DNA from: Megaustenia siamemsis
Taxonomy: Eukaryota > Mollusca > Gastropoda > Stylommatophora > Ariophantidae
Assembly (NCBI GenBank): GCA_032433765.1
Contig: JAVIAB010000092.1
Span: 69,927,995 to 69,991,994, forward strand
DNA: 64,000 nt
Reading direction: 5' to 3'
In this document: positions 13,838 through 24,555 of the stretch, in pieces
Layout: every line of letters begins with the position of its first letter
Numbering within the stretch: the stretch's first letter is position 1
Translations under genes and position numbers: made by a program
Notes under the pieces: model-generated
Database searches by the model: none
Told to the model about the DNA's origin: nothing
What the model saw: only the letters and a program-made list of their open reading frames with translations

Positions 13838-14150
13838 TTGTCTGTAATAGGTTTACATCCAGTTAGACTGACATTGGTAAGACGCCGTTCAGCAACAGAG
13901 CTGGTAGTTGTCAGCAAAACATAACTGATGGCTTTCGCGAGGATCGGCGTGAAAGAACAATCCATATGCTACTCCACTTTCTTTGTGGTGTCTCTAGAAA
14001 CAGAATAATCGTCTGGTCTGGAAATGTTGACGGAGATCGAGAGGGAATGCAACCAAGTACTCAAGGATCCCGTACTGAAATAGAATGCGTTTGACCGAAT
14101 TGCGCAAATATCAAAGTTGCACTGAAAACCATAAACAATGCATCCACGTT
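13838..14150 (-). mobile_element. dispersed element X, diverged copy
   Basis: On the minus strand this matches the X family defined by the copies at 29690, 36310 and 38020: gatatttgcgc, then a segment ending near atccctac-like sequence, then tctgtttctagag, ccatcag and gctgacaac in the same order. The X 3' end lies about 50 bp from the right edge of the 30-bp satellite. No coding sequence is visible. The element type is unknown; see the findings on X and minisatellites. Confidence 0.65.
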
Positions 14151-14156
14151 ACTTAA

Positions 14157-15069
14157 CTCTTTCTGTGCGGAAGCTTTTTATCATTGCAGCGGAAGAGATT
14201 TTAGAGATAACATTTTTCATGGTTTTAAGAACCAGTCTACTTATTTATATTTGTCTCACATATAACACATAACATAAATGAATTAAATATTTGGGAACTT
14301 TGTTAACCTCAGACGGAAGATGCACAAAGAGGTGAGATGTAGAATGGCTCAGGCAAAAGCAGTTTCCAAACAACAACAAAAATGAGGAAAATACTATGCA
14401 ATCCATTTTTGACAATAGAAATAAGAAAAAGAGTTCTTAAATGTTACGTAGAACCAGTCGTAACATACGGTTGCGAGTCATGGACAATAGGACAACAACA
14501 AGAAAATCACTGGAGTTTGTAGAAATGTGTTGTTTACAGAAGAATGTTGAGAATACCATGGACAGCTAAGAAGAGTATGAGGAGGTTCTGAGAGAGGTCA
14601 AAGCAAAAAGAGAGCTAATTTCCAATATTAGGAAGAGACAATCATCATTTTTTGGCCATGTAATGAGAAGAGAACAACTTGAATATATTGTAACAACTGG
14701 AAAAATTGAGGGACGAAGAGATAGAGGGAAGCAAAGAGAAAAAAATAACAGACAGCTTAAGAGAATGGCTTGGCAGAAGGTCACAACAGAAATGATAAAT
14801 AGCTGCGAGATTGAAAGTTGGAGAGACATGATCACCTACGCCACTAGGCCCGGCACTTGATGAACATATAACAATATTATATATATGAATTTTTAGATAA
14901 TTAAACAAGGTATTAGATTTCATCAATAGCAAGATGATACAAGACATGTAGAAAGAATATGGTTTGATGACGGCTCACACTAATCATATTGTGAGTGACG
15001 CACTGTGCGGCGAAACGTACGCGGCTGAAATTGGCATGACGCACAGTGCGGCGAAATGTACGGAAAGAG
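14157..15069 (+). mobile_element. piggyBac-like MITE, split by a nested LINE
   Basis: The element is bounded by TTAA at 14153-14156 and 15070-15073. Left end ctctttctgtgcgg and the reverse complement of the right end ctctttccgtac form an imperfect terminal inverted repeat. TTAA target duplication with a C-rich terminal repeat is typical of piggyBac superfamily elements. No transposase is present, so this is a non-autonomous copy. A related copy lies at 23983-24379. The internal part from about 14276 to 14865 is an RTE-like LINE 3' fragment. The right arm contains two copies of a gacgcacagtgcggcgaaa motif (near 14998 and 15038). Confidence 0.72.
14276..14865 (+). mobile_element. RTE/BovB-like LINE 3' fragment, nested
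   Basis: Degenerate C-terminal part of an RTE-type reverse transcriptase read in shifting frames. Recognisable pieces are LLTSDGRCT, VRCRMAQ, the WTAKKS-type region near 14560, and the C-terminal RDMITYATRPGT before the stop at 14858. It matches the minus-strand copy at 32157-32720 along its length. The 5' part of the element is missing, as is usual for LINE copies. It ends in cggcacttgatga, the LINE 3' terminus, just where the MITE right arm resumes. Confidence 0.85.
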
Positions 15070-15414
15070 TTAATGTCATTTATAGACAAATGACGACGTG
15101 GCCCCAATACTCCTTTAGTTATCGGGTGAACACAAACATTTATTTAGACTGGCAAAAACTAGTAGGGCTGAACCCATCTGAGATCCTTACATCTCTTAAC
15201 ACTTCCTCTAAGTGTCTATCGTAGTTGGCCTATCTTTTCATCCCCCCTCCCCCTTTTCTTATAATCGGAGTGCTACTTTTTTTATCCTTATTTCATTTAT
15301 TCTGATCACATGGCCAACATGATGCGACTTCTTTTTTTAATTTATAGATTTATAGCCTGTTGGTTACATAGCCATTACTCTTATTTATGCCTAGTCTACT
15401 CACACATTGGGACC

Positions 15415-15812
15415 TCATCAAGTACCGGGCCAAGTGGCGTAGGTGATCATGTCTCTCCACAACTTTCGATCTCGGCAGCTATTTATCATTTCTGTTGTTG
15501 ACCCTCTGCCAAGCCATTCTCTTAAGCTGTCTGTTATTTTTTCTCTTTGCTTCCCTCTATGTCTTCGTCCCTCAATTTTTCCAGTTGTTACAATATATTC
15601 CAGTTGTTCTCTTCTCATTACATGGCCCAAAAAATGATGATTGTTTCTTCCTAACATTGGAAATTAGCTCTCTTTTTGCTTTGACCTCTTTCAGAACATC
15701 TCATTACTCTTCTTAGCTGTCCATGGTACTCTCAACATTCTTCTGTAAAACCACATTTCTACAGACTCCAGTGATTTTTTTGTCTGTTTGTCCTATTCAC
15801 ATATAATACAAA
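15415..15812 (-). mobile_element. RTE/BovB-like LINE 3' fragment
   Basis: On the minus strand, frames around 15418-15657 read NHHFLGHVMRREQLEY, GKIEGRRHRGKQREK and MITYATWPGT before the stop. The GHVMRR and GKIEGRR blocks are those of the BovB-type RTE C-terminus. The copy is 5' truncated near 15812 and broken by frameshifts. Its 3' end (low coordinates) reads ctacgccacttggcccggtactt, split here for length: ctacgccactt then ggcccggtactt. Confidence 0.88.
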
Positions 15813-16247
15813 TGGTTTAAAAGGTGCACTCACTTGCATTTCCCAATGGGAATGAACTGAAATGCGTGTTGTAGATGGACCACCTTGTACGTCTGTCCTC
15901 GTATTGTTACATTAGGTGGGGTTACGTACTCCATTTCCCTGAGAAATATTACATTATTTTTATAAGCAACAGACACATCTTAACATCAGGAATTAGAGCT
16001 TAATTCATCAAGATTATAAAATGTGATTTCAGTGTTACACATTGTATTTTAACAGATTCGCTCTTCACAGCAAGAAAAGTGACTCTTACACGGATAAAGA
16101 CAAATTTATGGGTTTGTGTTTACCTGTCTGGGTTGAATAAACACACCTGGAAGACAATAGTTTGCTTAGTTTGTGTTATATAGTGACTGTTATCTACCTA
16201 CAATATACGAGGGGGCGCATATCTAACAACTGAGTTGGGTGTTGTCA
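15813..16247. other. no recognised feature
   Basis: AT-rich sequence without long open frames or repeats shared with the rest of the window. I see nothing to annotate. Confidence 0.6.
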
Positions 16248-16662
16248 GCTTACAACAGAGATGAGTGCGATCAGTGACATACACAGAGATAAGTGCCGAT
16301 CAGTGACATACAACAGAGATGAGTGCGATCAGTGACATACAACAGAGATAAGTGCGATCAGTGACATACAACAGAGATGAGTGCGATCAGTGACATACAA
16401 CAGAGATAAGTGCGATCAGCGACATACAACAGAGATGAGTGCGATCAGTGACATACAACAGAGATAAGTGCGATCAGCTACATACAACAGAGATAAGTGC
16501 GATCAGTGACATACAACAGAGATAAGTGCGATCATGACATACAACAGAGATGAGTGCGATCAGTGACATACAACAGAGAAAAGTGCGATCAGCTACATAC
16601 AACAGAGATAAGTGCGATCAGTGACATACAACAGAGATAAGTGCGATCAGCTACATACAACT
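16248..16662 (+). repeat. 29-bp minisatellite
   Basis: About 14 tandem copies of a 29-bp unit containing acatacaacagagat then (g/a)agtgcgatcag. Units differ mainly at gatgag versus gataag and at cagtgac versus cagctac. A few one-base indels occur (gtgccgatcag near 16298). A minus-strand X element starts just to the right. Confidence 0.93.
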
Positions 16663-16679
16663 GAATACATGCGTCAGGA

Positions 16680-16965
16680 TAGGAGAGCAACAGAACTAAC
16701 GATTACCCTACCTAATCCACCTCCCAGCGGTGCTCCTGGTAGAGACTATTCAGTCTGACAGAGAGTGTAGGGATCAAAGGGAAAGGCAACCCGTATTCAA
16801 AATAGCGTTCTGAAATCGGATTTGTTGGGCCAAAAAGACGAATATCAGAACCTTAGTTGCAAACCGTAACACAGCGCATCTACGCCAACTTAACGTCTTT
16901 TTAAGGGCGGATGATGAAGAATGTTATTGATTCCTTTAGTAGTCGTCGGGTGCACTCAGGAAAAA
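16680..16965 (-). mobile_element. dispersed element X
   Basis: On the minus strand it carries the X landmarks in order: cccgacgacta, catccgcccttaaaa, acgttaagt, ggcccaaca, atccgatttcag, gggttgc and tttgatccctac. The 3' third is shortened or diverged. The X 3' end faces the 29-bp minisatellite about 20-50 bp away. No open frame. Confidence 0.75.
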
Positions 16966-18089
16966 AAGATTATGCGAGAAATAATACCTATTTCTAACTG
17001 ACACATACTCTATGAGAAATAACATATTATTTGAAAAGTTCTTTTCCTTTTTAACCAAGGATTTTTGTTGCTGTAGGTTTTAGCATCTCTGCTTCCAATT
17101 TCAATTTTGGGAAAATATGGTTCTGTTGATATGGATTTGAGTATTTACTTCCGTGTGGCTGACAAAGCGCATTCTTGTATTTCTAATCTTTGTAATGTTT
17201 CGTTTCCTCTCTTCTTACCCTGCTACGTTCATCATGAACAACTGTAGCCATCCACTGAGTCACAAAAATTCATCAGTAAAACGGAACTTTTATCAAATTC
17301 GCTAATAAAATAAATGTAAGTATGCAGAGTTTGATGAAAGAAAGATACCGAGGAAGGAACCAAGTACATCTGAATTATTAATATCAGATCAACGGCGCGA
17401 AGCACTTAAACTGAGAGAAACCAGCGAAGCAGCTGACTGGTCGTCAGCGAACCAGAGCTGACTAGCACCCTTTTCTACTTCCGCAGGGTGGTCCTGAGAA
17501 CAGCTTATCCTAGCTGGCCAAATTAATAGGTATCAAGTATCGTTTTTATGTAGCGTCAGTCTTAAATACAAAGCATATATTAATAGAGAAGAGGCAGAAG
17601 TGCAAGAGGCATACCCAGATGGATAGACAGCACCGAAGAAGCGCTACAACAACATCAGCTGACAATGTGTGAAACCGCCAAAAGGGGGGAGAACCAGAAA
17701 TTTGTATCTCCTTCGACACCTTCACGGCTACAAGAGGAAGTGAAGAAACGAGAGAGAAAATCATTGCATATGGTGAATCCTGCAAATAAGCTCAAAGTGC
17801 GTCATGTTTTGTCGTTATACAGGAAGAATGTAGAAAACACCAGAGGACATGTAAAAAAAAGGTGTAATGGGGACGTTCAAAACGAGACAAAGATATAAAT
17901 AAACATCGTCCAGGAGGAAGCAATGATCATTTCTGGCCATCTGAAAGGTTCCGCTGAAACATTGTTATTAATAAACAAGTGCGGAAAATATACAGTTGTA
18001 AAGTAGCAAACTTACCTAAACCAGCAGGCGGGGTACACGATGGTCACCCCTCCCTCCTTTTTTTCAATTCTTCTTCTTCTTTTCTCTTT
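16966..18089. other. no recognised feature
   Basis: No repeats shared with the rest of the window and no convincing coding frame. Short open stretches at 17546-17785 (minus) and 17665-17898 (plus) overlap each other, lack recognisable domains, and are what chance would give. Confidence 0.55.
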
Positions 18090-18480
18090 TCACTGATACC
18101 TAAAAGGTGTCGTGGTTTATATCATTTGTCGTTCTTGAGCTGCTCGATCTGTCTGAATTAGTGACTTTCCTTTGTTGTTACATGTCTCTGTCACTGCATC
18201 TATCCATTTCTTCTTCTGGTCTTCCTCTTGGTCTTTTCCATGCATTCTCGAGAAGAACGCACTCGATGGTGATTGATAAGGATTCATTCTGACCAGGTGC
18301 CCAAACCATTTAAGTTGTTGTTCTATATATTCATGGCAGGGTTTTGTTCCTACTATTTTTCTTATGTTTCATTTGGTATTCTATCTCTTCTTGTGTTGTT
18401 TGTTACTTTTCTCAAGCATCGCATCTCACATGTATTGATCTTCTCAAATGGGATTTAGAAAGGGTCCATGTTTGACTTCA
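18090..18480 (-). mobile_element. LINE C-terminal fragment, degenerate
   Basis: Minus-strand translation in shifting frames gives RCLRKVTNNTRRDRI, then NNLNGLGTW and a KTKRKTRRRNG stretch. This aligns with the better copy at 45127-45605 (KCVRRMTGNS, QQINWFGHITR, RGRPRKTW). Stops and frameshifts are frequent, so it is an old, dead fragment of a non-LTR element. Confidence 0.6.
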
Positions 18481-19020
18481 TAGCACAAAGTTGGTATAAA
18501 AATGCTATTTATCATTTGTTGTTTAGCTGGCATAGAAATGTTTGGATGCCTTAGCAATGGTGAAAGCTGGTATGTGACAGCATTTGGTTTTTGTATTCTC
18601 ATGTCAATTCTCTGCCTAGTTTTCCATCTTCTGTGACCATTGTGCCTAAATACTATTTTTCAATTAATTTAAGTAATTTTAAAGAAAAAAAAGGAAGAAT
18701 AAAAGAAAAAAGAAAGCTGCCAGAACTTTCATATTTAACAAACGCAAGCGGTGACGTACGTTTCACAGCAACCAGAAACAACTTGTTGGCTTTTCTTCGA
18801 ATCGTGTCAACCTGCCAAACAGCGGGGTTGGTAATGCTACGGCTAACGTTCTGCTGACCATACCGGAAGTGCCTGGTATTTCTGCCGTCCCGCTATTTAC
18901 CGTCGATGTGCCAAAACTGGTCATCTCTGAAAATAGACAAAAAATCCAGTAATGAAAACCAACCGTTCAGCGACTTTACGAGGGTGTGTCTGTGTCATGT
19001 ACGACGTCATTTTGGACTAT
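18481..19020. other. no recognised feature
   Basis: Contains an A-rich stretch around 18678-18716. No domain or shared repeat recognised. The open frame at 18591-18857 has low-complexity composition and no family resemblance. Confidence 0.55.
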
Positions 19021-19107
19021 CATCATCATCAAGTACCGGGCCTAAAGGCGTAGGTGATCATGTCTCTCCACAACCTTCGATCTCGGCAGCTATTTTTCAT
19101 TTCTGTT
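19021..19107 (-). mobile_element. RTE/BovB-like LINE 3' end, cut by the gap
   Basis: The 3' terminal part of the RTE family, with a (ATC)n tail at 19019-19031 on the plus strand followed by aagtaccgggcc and gtaggtgatcatgtctctcc. It stops at the assembly gap in the middle of the family consensus, so the rest of the copy is probably in the gap. Confidence 0.85.
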
Positions 19108-19207
19108 NNNNNNNNNNNNNNNNNNNNNNNNNNNNNNNNNNNNNNNNNNNNNNNNNNNNNNNNNNNNNNNNNNNNNNNNNNNNNNNNNNNNNNNNNNNNN
19201 NNNNNNN
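19108..19207. other. assembly gap, 100 N
   Basis: Exactly 100 N, a conventional placeholder for a scaffold join of unknown length. Open frames crossing it have no meaning. Confidence 0.99.
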
Positions 19208-20079
19208 TGTAGTGAAGCGAATGTTTCTGACTAGGCAGAAATGTACGATTTTGATGAAAGTGACAAAGTTGTTAATGAAATCAAGACATAGATAAACGTC
19301 ACGTTTGCCAACAGATAGACACTGTAGTGAAGCGAATGTGTCGCCAGCACCTTAAATCCGCTACCCGTGGCGATAACTCACAATATTAATTTTAAAACAA
19401 ACGAAACAGGAAAACATCCAAGAAGGTAACCGATATAACTTATTAAAGATCAACATTCCGTGACACAGAAGTGGTTAATGAGATGTTCTGTTGAAGGCAG
19501 GTGGTAGGATTTCCGATTTGGTTCACGTGGCCTTAAATGGGTACCGGAATTTTATGGGGGAAAAGGACGTTACTGGCCTAGTACGGACCACAAATCCATT
19601 CACTCCCCCCTCCCTACTCCCTAAACCCCCCCCCCCCCCCCAAAAAAAAAAAAAAAAAGATAGAAATATTTTTTTTTTTAAATATGCCGAAAAGAAAATA
19701 TATGACTAACACCAATTTCGTTATACGACACGGGGGTGACAAGGTAAATTCTTACATTGTATGTTAAACTATATATAAAGTGTATTGTCAGTGTTCTGTT
19801 TTTCTGCTTTCAATATTAATTAATGTTTGTATTTGCATGTAGAACAATCATGATGATACTCGCCAGGGTCCATTAACGCTCCAATCTCTTGCTTGATCAT
19901 CCAGGAAGCCTTCAGTACAGTATATGAACTCTATCCCTGTGTTTCATTATTAATAAGTGTTTCTGCTTATTTTGTGACGATGATGGTTTGTGTTTTGATC
20001 AAAGAATTTGTATGTATTGAATAAAGCTTTCCTAATTTATTGATCTCGATCTTTTTTTTTTAAATCTGAAAGCACAAAG
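19208..20079. other. no gene; short duplication and homopolymers
   Basis: A 17-bp sequence, tgtagtgaagcgaatgt, occurs at 19208 and again at 19322 (114 bp apart). A C-run followed by an A-run lies at about 19626-19658. Nothing else recognised. Confidence 0.7.
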
Positions 20080-20605
20080 TTTATTTCACTAAGAATGTTA
20101 TTATTCAACTGGTTAGAGTCACAAGACTACACCCACGCATGTATACTGAGTGATTCGGTGAGCATGATAACAAAGTGGAGGCGGGCTCTGTACGCATGCA
20201 AATGGGTAGAGTCGTTGCAGAAATCCAAAATACGTAAGGTCACCTTTGTCTATGTCCCTGGACATGCGGGAGTGCGGGGAATGAAATAGCAGACAGGTTG
20301 GCTAGCTGCGCTGTCGTTGAGGACGGTCAACCAATGGATCGGGCGGACATCATCAATGCCCTCCGAGATGTGGGAAGAGCACATGACTTCGACAAACACA
20401 GATCCACGTCACTTCTTCGGATGATAGAAATTGGAGTTAAGTAGGGCACAGCCAGAAATGAGAAACTTAGTGGCCGTTTAAGAAGACTTATCAACCAACA
20501 TAGAACTGGAGTCGTCAGTCGCTGGACCCTGAGGGAATTGCTGAGAAGGGTATCTGAGCACCTATGAACATGTTCGGAGTGCAATGATGATGACCCGCAA
20601 ATAAC
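20080..20605 (+). pseudogene. RNase H domain of a non-LTR retrotransposon, broken
   Basis: RNase H cuts the RNA strand of RNA-DNA hybrids and is carried C-terminal to reverse transcriptase in some LINE clades (for example I and R1 types). The frame from 20095 reads LSDSVSM (the conserved Asp block) and later VYVPGHAGVRG (the His block). At about 20277 the frame must shift to continue NEIADRLASCAV, which holds the last conserved Asp. Beyond this, INALRDVGRAHD, then an in-frame stop near 20440, then LRRLINQHRTG and a CSEC pair close to 20575. Only the RNase H and tail remain; the reverse transcriptase is absent upstream. At least one frameshift and two stops make it dead. The clade cannot be fixed from this piece. 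The A-rich or repeat tail is not clear; a SINE-1 follows at 20638. Confidence 0.78.
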
Positions 20606-20637
20606 TCAATAACTCAATGTTTATTATATTTAAATTA

Positions 20638-20896
20638 GGGAGCCGTGATAGCTCAGTGGTTAGTGAACTGGACTACAAAGGACAAAAGTTAGGATTCGAA
20701 CCCAACCGGCGGCTTCCGGTTCACCCAGCCTTTAATGGGTACCGGATTTTTTTTTCTGGGGAAGTAAAATGGCACGGGCGTAATATCGACCACATTACCC
20801 CAAAATCATGTGCCGAAGGTATGTAAAATTTATGGTCACTAACACCATATTCCCAATATGCCACTTGGCGTGACGGGGGTACTTTACTTACTTTAC
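20638..20896 (+). mobile_element. SINE-1 (tRNA-derived), copy 1
   Basis: Head gggagccgtgatagctcagt with a tRNA A-box (tagctcagtggttag) and B-box (ggattcgaaccc); body with ggttcacccagcc and gggtaccgg; 3' part with gccacttggcgtgacgggg and a short cttactttactt tail. A perfect 14-bp target-site duplication, ttatatttaaatta, flanks it at 20624-20637 and 20897-20910. The A and B boxes would be the internal RNA polymerase III promoter. It is not a working tRNA gene. Confidence 0.95.
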
Positions 20897-20910
20897 TTAT
20901 ATTTAAATTA

Positions 20911-21612
20911 CCAATGTGGCAACAGATACAAATTTCATCAAGTTTATAACATGACTATAGTTTCCACCACCATTTGTCTGCTGAATAAGCTGATCTTCTC
21001 AAAGTTTCCAAGAATATAAATAATACATTTAAGACAGAATGATCGTCTCGTCCTGAGCCATTACTTACTTGTGATGAATCTCCTTGACAAGAAAACGGTG
21101 CAGTTTGTTTACATTCCGTTCTGTTCATGGAAGCAGTTTCACAGCAGTCGGGAATTCCCCGTATCTGCTCTAGCCATGTGTCAGTTCCAGTCAAAGCGCT
21201 TTGGCAAATTCTGTTGACAATATCGACTACCGTGCAGCCCTAAACGGTGACACAGACGACGATTCCAACGACTTCCATCGAATAGAGAGCACACAATCAC
21301 TTCCTTTCTTAAGTTTCCTCAAAAACACATTGTTAAAGAAAACAAAGAAACGAGACGTGTTTTAGGGGTTACGTTAGTCTCAGCAAAAACAAGGCGACTT
21401 GCAACTTTCTGCATTGCCAGTTATGTTGTTAACAAGGTCGAAGACCAGTGCGAACCAAGTCGGTTGCATGGCGACAATTTCAAACGACTACACCGAAGAA
21501 AGAGTGTTTACAGTTTCTTCCTGCTTCAAATCACTCAACAAATCGAACAAAACCACTTCAGAAGCTGTAAAATCATCGAAAAACTTTTTTGTGATGGCAC
21601 TCTCTCTATAAA
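20911..21612. other. no recognised feature
   Basis: Unique-looking sequence between two SINE-1 copies. Short open frames (20955-21194 minus, 21399-21611 plus) show no domain I recognise. Confidence 0.5.
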
Positions 21613-21872
21613 GGAGCCGCGATAGCTCAGTGGTTAGTGAACTGGACTACAAAGGACAAGGGGTAGGGTTCGATCCCAACCGACGGCTTCCGGGTTCACC
21701 CAGCCTTAAATGGGTACCGGAATTTTTTCTGGGAAAGTAAAGCAGCACGGGCGTAATACCGACCACATTACCCCAAAAATCATGTGCTGAAGGTCTGTAA
21801 AATATAGGGTCACTAACACCATATTTCCCTATACGCCACTTGGCGTGACGGGGGTACTTAACTTAACTTTAA
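21613..21872 (+). mobile_element. SINE-1, copy 2
   Basis: Full-length copy from ggagccgcgatagctcag to the acttaacttaactt tail. B-box ggttcgatccc is canonical. Target-site duplication ctctctataaa at 21602-21612 and 21873-21883. Confidence 0.95.
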
Positions 21873-21918
21873 CTCTCTATAAAGGCCTGCAAGCATGGCT
21901 TCTATCTTCCAGGAAGTC

Positions 21919-22266
21919 CAATTTGATTCCAGTTATGTGCAATACAATTTGATTCCAGTTATGTGCAATACAATTTGATTCCAGTTATGTGCAATACAAT
22001 TTGATTCCAGTTATGTGCAATACAATTTGATTCCAGTTATGTGCAATACAATTTGATTCCAGTTATGTGCAATACAGTTTGATTCCAGTTATGTGCAATA
22101 CAATTTGATTCCAGTTATGTGCAATACAATTTGATTCCAGTTATGTGCAATACAATTTGATTCCAGTTATGTGCAATACAATTTGATTCCAGTTTTGTGC
22201 AATACAGTTTGATTCCAGTTATGTGCAATACAATTTGATTCCAGTTATGTGCAATACAATTTGATT
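21919..22266 (+). repeat. 26-bp minisatellite
   Basis: About 13 copies of a 26-bp unit made of caatttgattccag and ttatgtgcaata. The array is almost pure: differences are limited to a few positions (cagtttg at two or three units, tttgtgc once), so it expanded recently. Confidence 0.96.
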
Positions 22267-22364
22267 TCTTCCCAAGTACAAAAACAGTGCAAGCATTCGT
22301 AGTTGTGTAATTGCAATTTAAATCACAAACCATCATAAACCATAAAATACACTTTTATTTATCG

Positions 22365-22623
22365 GAGGTGCGCATGGCCGTGCGGCTAAAACCACTGTTC
22401 CGCTGGCTGAAAAGCTGACGTAGGGTGTTCGAAGCCCGCGGTAGACAGAACAATTTTTTCTATCTGGGGTGAAATAAAAATCCTTTTTTATGTCAAGCAC
22501 ACGTCGTGGCGACTGCTTGACCAAGCGATCTTTTATCCCTCTGGATCTATCGTTGCCGCCCCCCCCCCCCACCCCACCCATACACCAGCAATGGTACTAT
22601 GTGTCGTAAAGATAGTTTGTTTT
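22365..22623 (+). mobile_element. SINE-2 (Leu/Ser-tRNA-like), copy 1
   Basis: The head carries tggccgtgcggctaaaa, an A-box of the tRNA-Leu/Ser type, and gtgttcgaagcccgcgg as B-box. The 3' part holds a C-run and then accagcaatggtactatg, gtcgtaaagatag. Target-site duplication ttttatttatcg at 22353-22364 and 22624-22635. A second good copy lies at 24556 and a 3' remnant at 51757. Confidence 0.9.
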
Positions 22624-22635
22624 TTTTATTTATCG

Positions 22636-23019
22636 AAATTAAAAAACTTACAGTAAGATGAAAACTGTTTATTTTTGTCTACCTCCACTTTTTTTATATT
22701 TAAAAAAATTGCTCTTACATTTTTAAAATGCCAAGTCTTTGATGATATCCTCAAAACTAATATTATGTACCACATCTGCTTCTATATTTAACAGAGAGAA
22801 GGCACACTGTTACTTTTAGTTATGTGAGGGAATTTTTTATTTCAATTCGATTTCAAGATCCTTTGAGGAGGTCTCCACTCACTGAGTGCTCAGGTTATTG
22901 TATATATATGTATGTAATTTGTTCATTTAATGTGGGGTCCCCTTTGTAGTGTCCCCTTCTCTTGATGCCCTAAGCACCTCCTTATTAGCTTAATGGTTAG
23001 TCCACTCTGCCAATGCATA
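22636..23019. other. no recognised feature
   Basis: AT-rich sequence leading into the LINE fragment that starts near 23020. Nothing recognised. Confidence 0.5.
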
Positions 23020-23365
23020 TGTTGGTCTTCTTCCTTGCCATGCTCACCTTGCTTCTCCGCTCGGCTGGCGTCGAGGGGAGATACAATCTGCGATTCTTTG
23101 CTCTTCTGTTGGCCTCTTCTGGTGTTATCCCTCCTAGTGACTCTAGTATTCCCTTTATCCATCTCTTTCTCGGTCTTCCTCTTAATCTGGCGTTTTCGTA
23201 GCGTTTGTTTATGGCTCTTTGAGTCATTGTTAGTTCTTTCTGTCTTGTTATGTGGCCGAACCAATTTATCTGTTGTTTCTTTATGTATTCGAAGGCTGGT
23301 TCAATTTCGAGTTTCTTCGACGGAAATTTTGTTGGTAATATGACGATATTAGACCAGGCCGACAT
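23020..23365 (-). mobile_element. LINE C-terminal fragment (WFGHITR family)
   Basis: Minus-strand frame 23365-22997 reads LEIEPAFEYIKKQQINWF, then GHITRQKELTMTQRAINK, RLRGRPRKRWIKG and ITPEEANRRAKNRRLYLP. The layout (GH block followed by RGRPRKRW) is the typical C-terminal tail of non-LTR reverse transcriptases. The same family occurs at 45127-45605 (plus), and in degraded form at 18090, 36910 and 39690. The catalytic domain is missing. Confidence 0.82.
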
Positions 23366-23925
23366 ATTTTCCCCATATATAATCCAGTACTCATTTAAGG
23401 GCGAAATGTAACCCGACTTCTTTTCCCTAGTGTCTGGTTCATTATGCTACAACTACTCTATGTAAATGAGTGAGAGACAGAAAACTTTTGAAAGCGGGCG
23501 ACACATGCACGATTTTTTCGCTAAATCTGACCACGTGATTGAGTATTGATATACCAATGGACATTCTTTCTGATTCATGTGTAGACCACTTTTGATCTTA
23601 AACACATCTTGCCCATTCCAGCCAGTATCAGGTGCTAGCAACTGCAAGGCTGATTACAACTGAAGAGTCAAACTAATCGCGTCTCAAGGGACACCTAACC
23701 ATCGTGATGTGCAAATCAGGCAATTTTAATGACAACCGCGTCTGACAGTCAAACTTTCTTTATTTTATCCATAGTGACCAATATTCCACAGCTAAATCTC
23801 CTCACTTTTAAATTGAAAAACTTTACAGAAGAACACAATAGTGCCATTTACTACGCCGACTACTAATCAATAATGCACAAAACACCGTCTCAATTGTTTT
23901 GTTTTCGTCATTTATGCTGTTACAT
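23366..23925. other. no recognised feature
   Basis: No shared repeat or domain seen. An open frame at 23453-23647 (minus) has no recognisable features. Confidence 0.5.
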
Positions 23926-23954
23926 CCCCCCCCCCCCCCCCCCCCCCCCCCCCC
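23926..23954. repeat. poly-C tract
   Basis: A run of 29 C. Such runs recur beside mobile elements in this window (24731, 45010, 51764) and are likely places for consensus length errors. Confidence 0.97.
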
Positions 23955-23982
23955 AGCAGTTTCATTGTTTTATGTTGATTAG

Positions 23983-24379
23983 CTCTTTCAGCACGGAATG
24001 TTTTTATCGATGCAACGGAAGAGATTTCAGAGACAAAATTGTTCATGGTTTTAAATATCAATCTACATGTTTATATTTGTCTAACATTTAACAACATATC
24101 AAAGCAAGAGACAGAGTGGAATGGCGCTCCATGGTAGCCAACCTTCGATGCGGAGGCGGCACTCAATTATGATGAACATATAACAAACTGTGTATGCATT
24201 TTTAGATAATTGTGCAAGGAATTAAGATTTCACCATTACCAAGATGATACAAGACATGTATAAAGTATACGGTTTGATGACGCTTTACACGAATCAAATT
24301 GACAGTGACGCACTCTTATGATAAACGTACGCCACGGAAGTCGGCATGACGTAGGGTGCGTCGACACCTATAGAGAAAG
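23983..24379 (+). mobile_element. piggyBac-like MITE, copy 2
   Basis: Left end ctctttcagcacgg preceded by ttag (a mutated TTAA); right end tagagaaag followed by TTAA at 24380-24383. It aligns with the MITE at 14157-15069 on both arms: gaagagatt, catggtttta, ttatatttgtctaac on the left; gatgaacatataac, agatgatacaagacatgta and tttgatgacg on the right. A short LINE end lies at the same internal position as in the first copy. Confidence 0.7.
24107..24165 (+). mobile_element. RTE-type LINE 3' end, very short
   Basis: The reading agacagagtggaatggcgct translates as DRVEWRS, followed by MVANLRCGGGT, a typical last line of RTE-type LINE proteins (WRSMVAN...GGT). It sits in the MITE at the junction where the copy at 14157 also carries a LINE end. 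Confidence 0.6.
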
Positions 24380-24555
24380 TTAAATGTTCCCTAGTTGACT
24401 GGACTGCGAATGTAGATATCTGTTTGCAGCTTTAACTGGCAGTGAACTGGAGCTAATCAGGAAAACTTCTCTATAGTTCGTTCACATATGTTTGCCGTTG
24501 TTTACAAATCGATATCTCAGCACTGGTGAAGAAAAAATGGTTGAAAATACAAATT

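Noticed and set aside
18906..19295. 129-residue open frame
   Set aside because: It crosses the 100-N gap.
22993..23343. Hydrophobic 116-residue protein on the plus strand
   Set aside because: It is the antisense of a LINE C-terminal fragment. The same kind of read appears at 45263-45643 (minus), opposite the sister copy.
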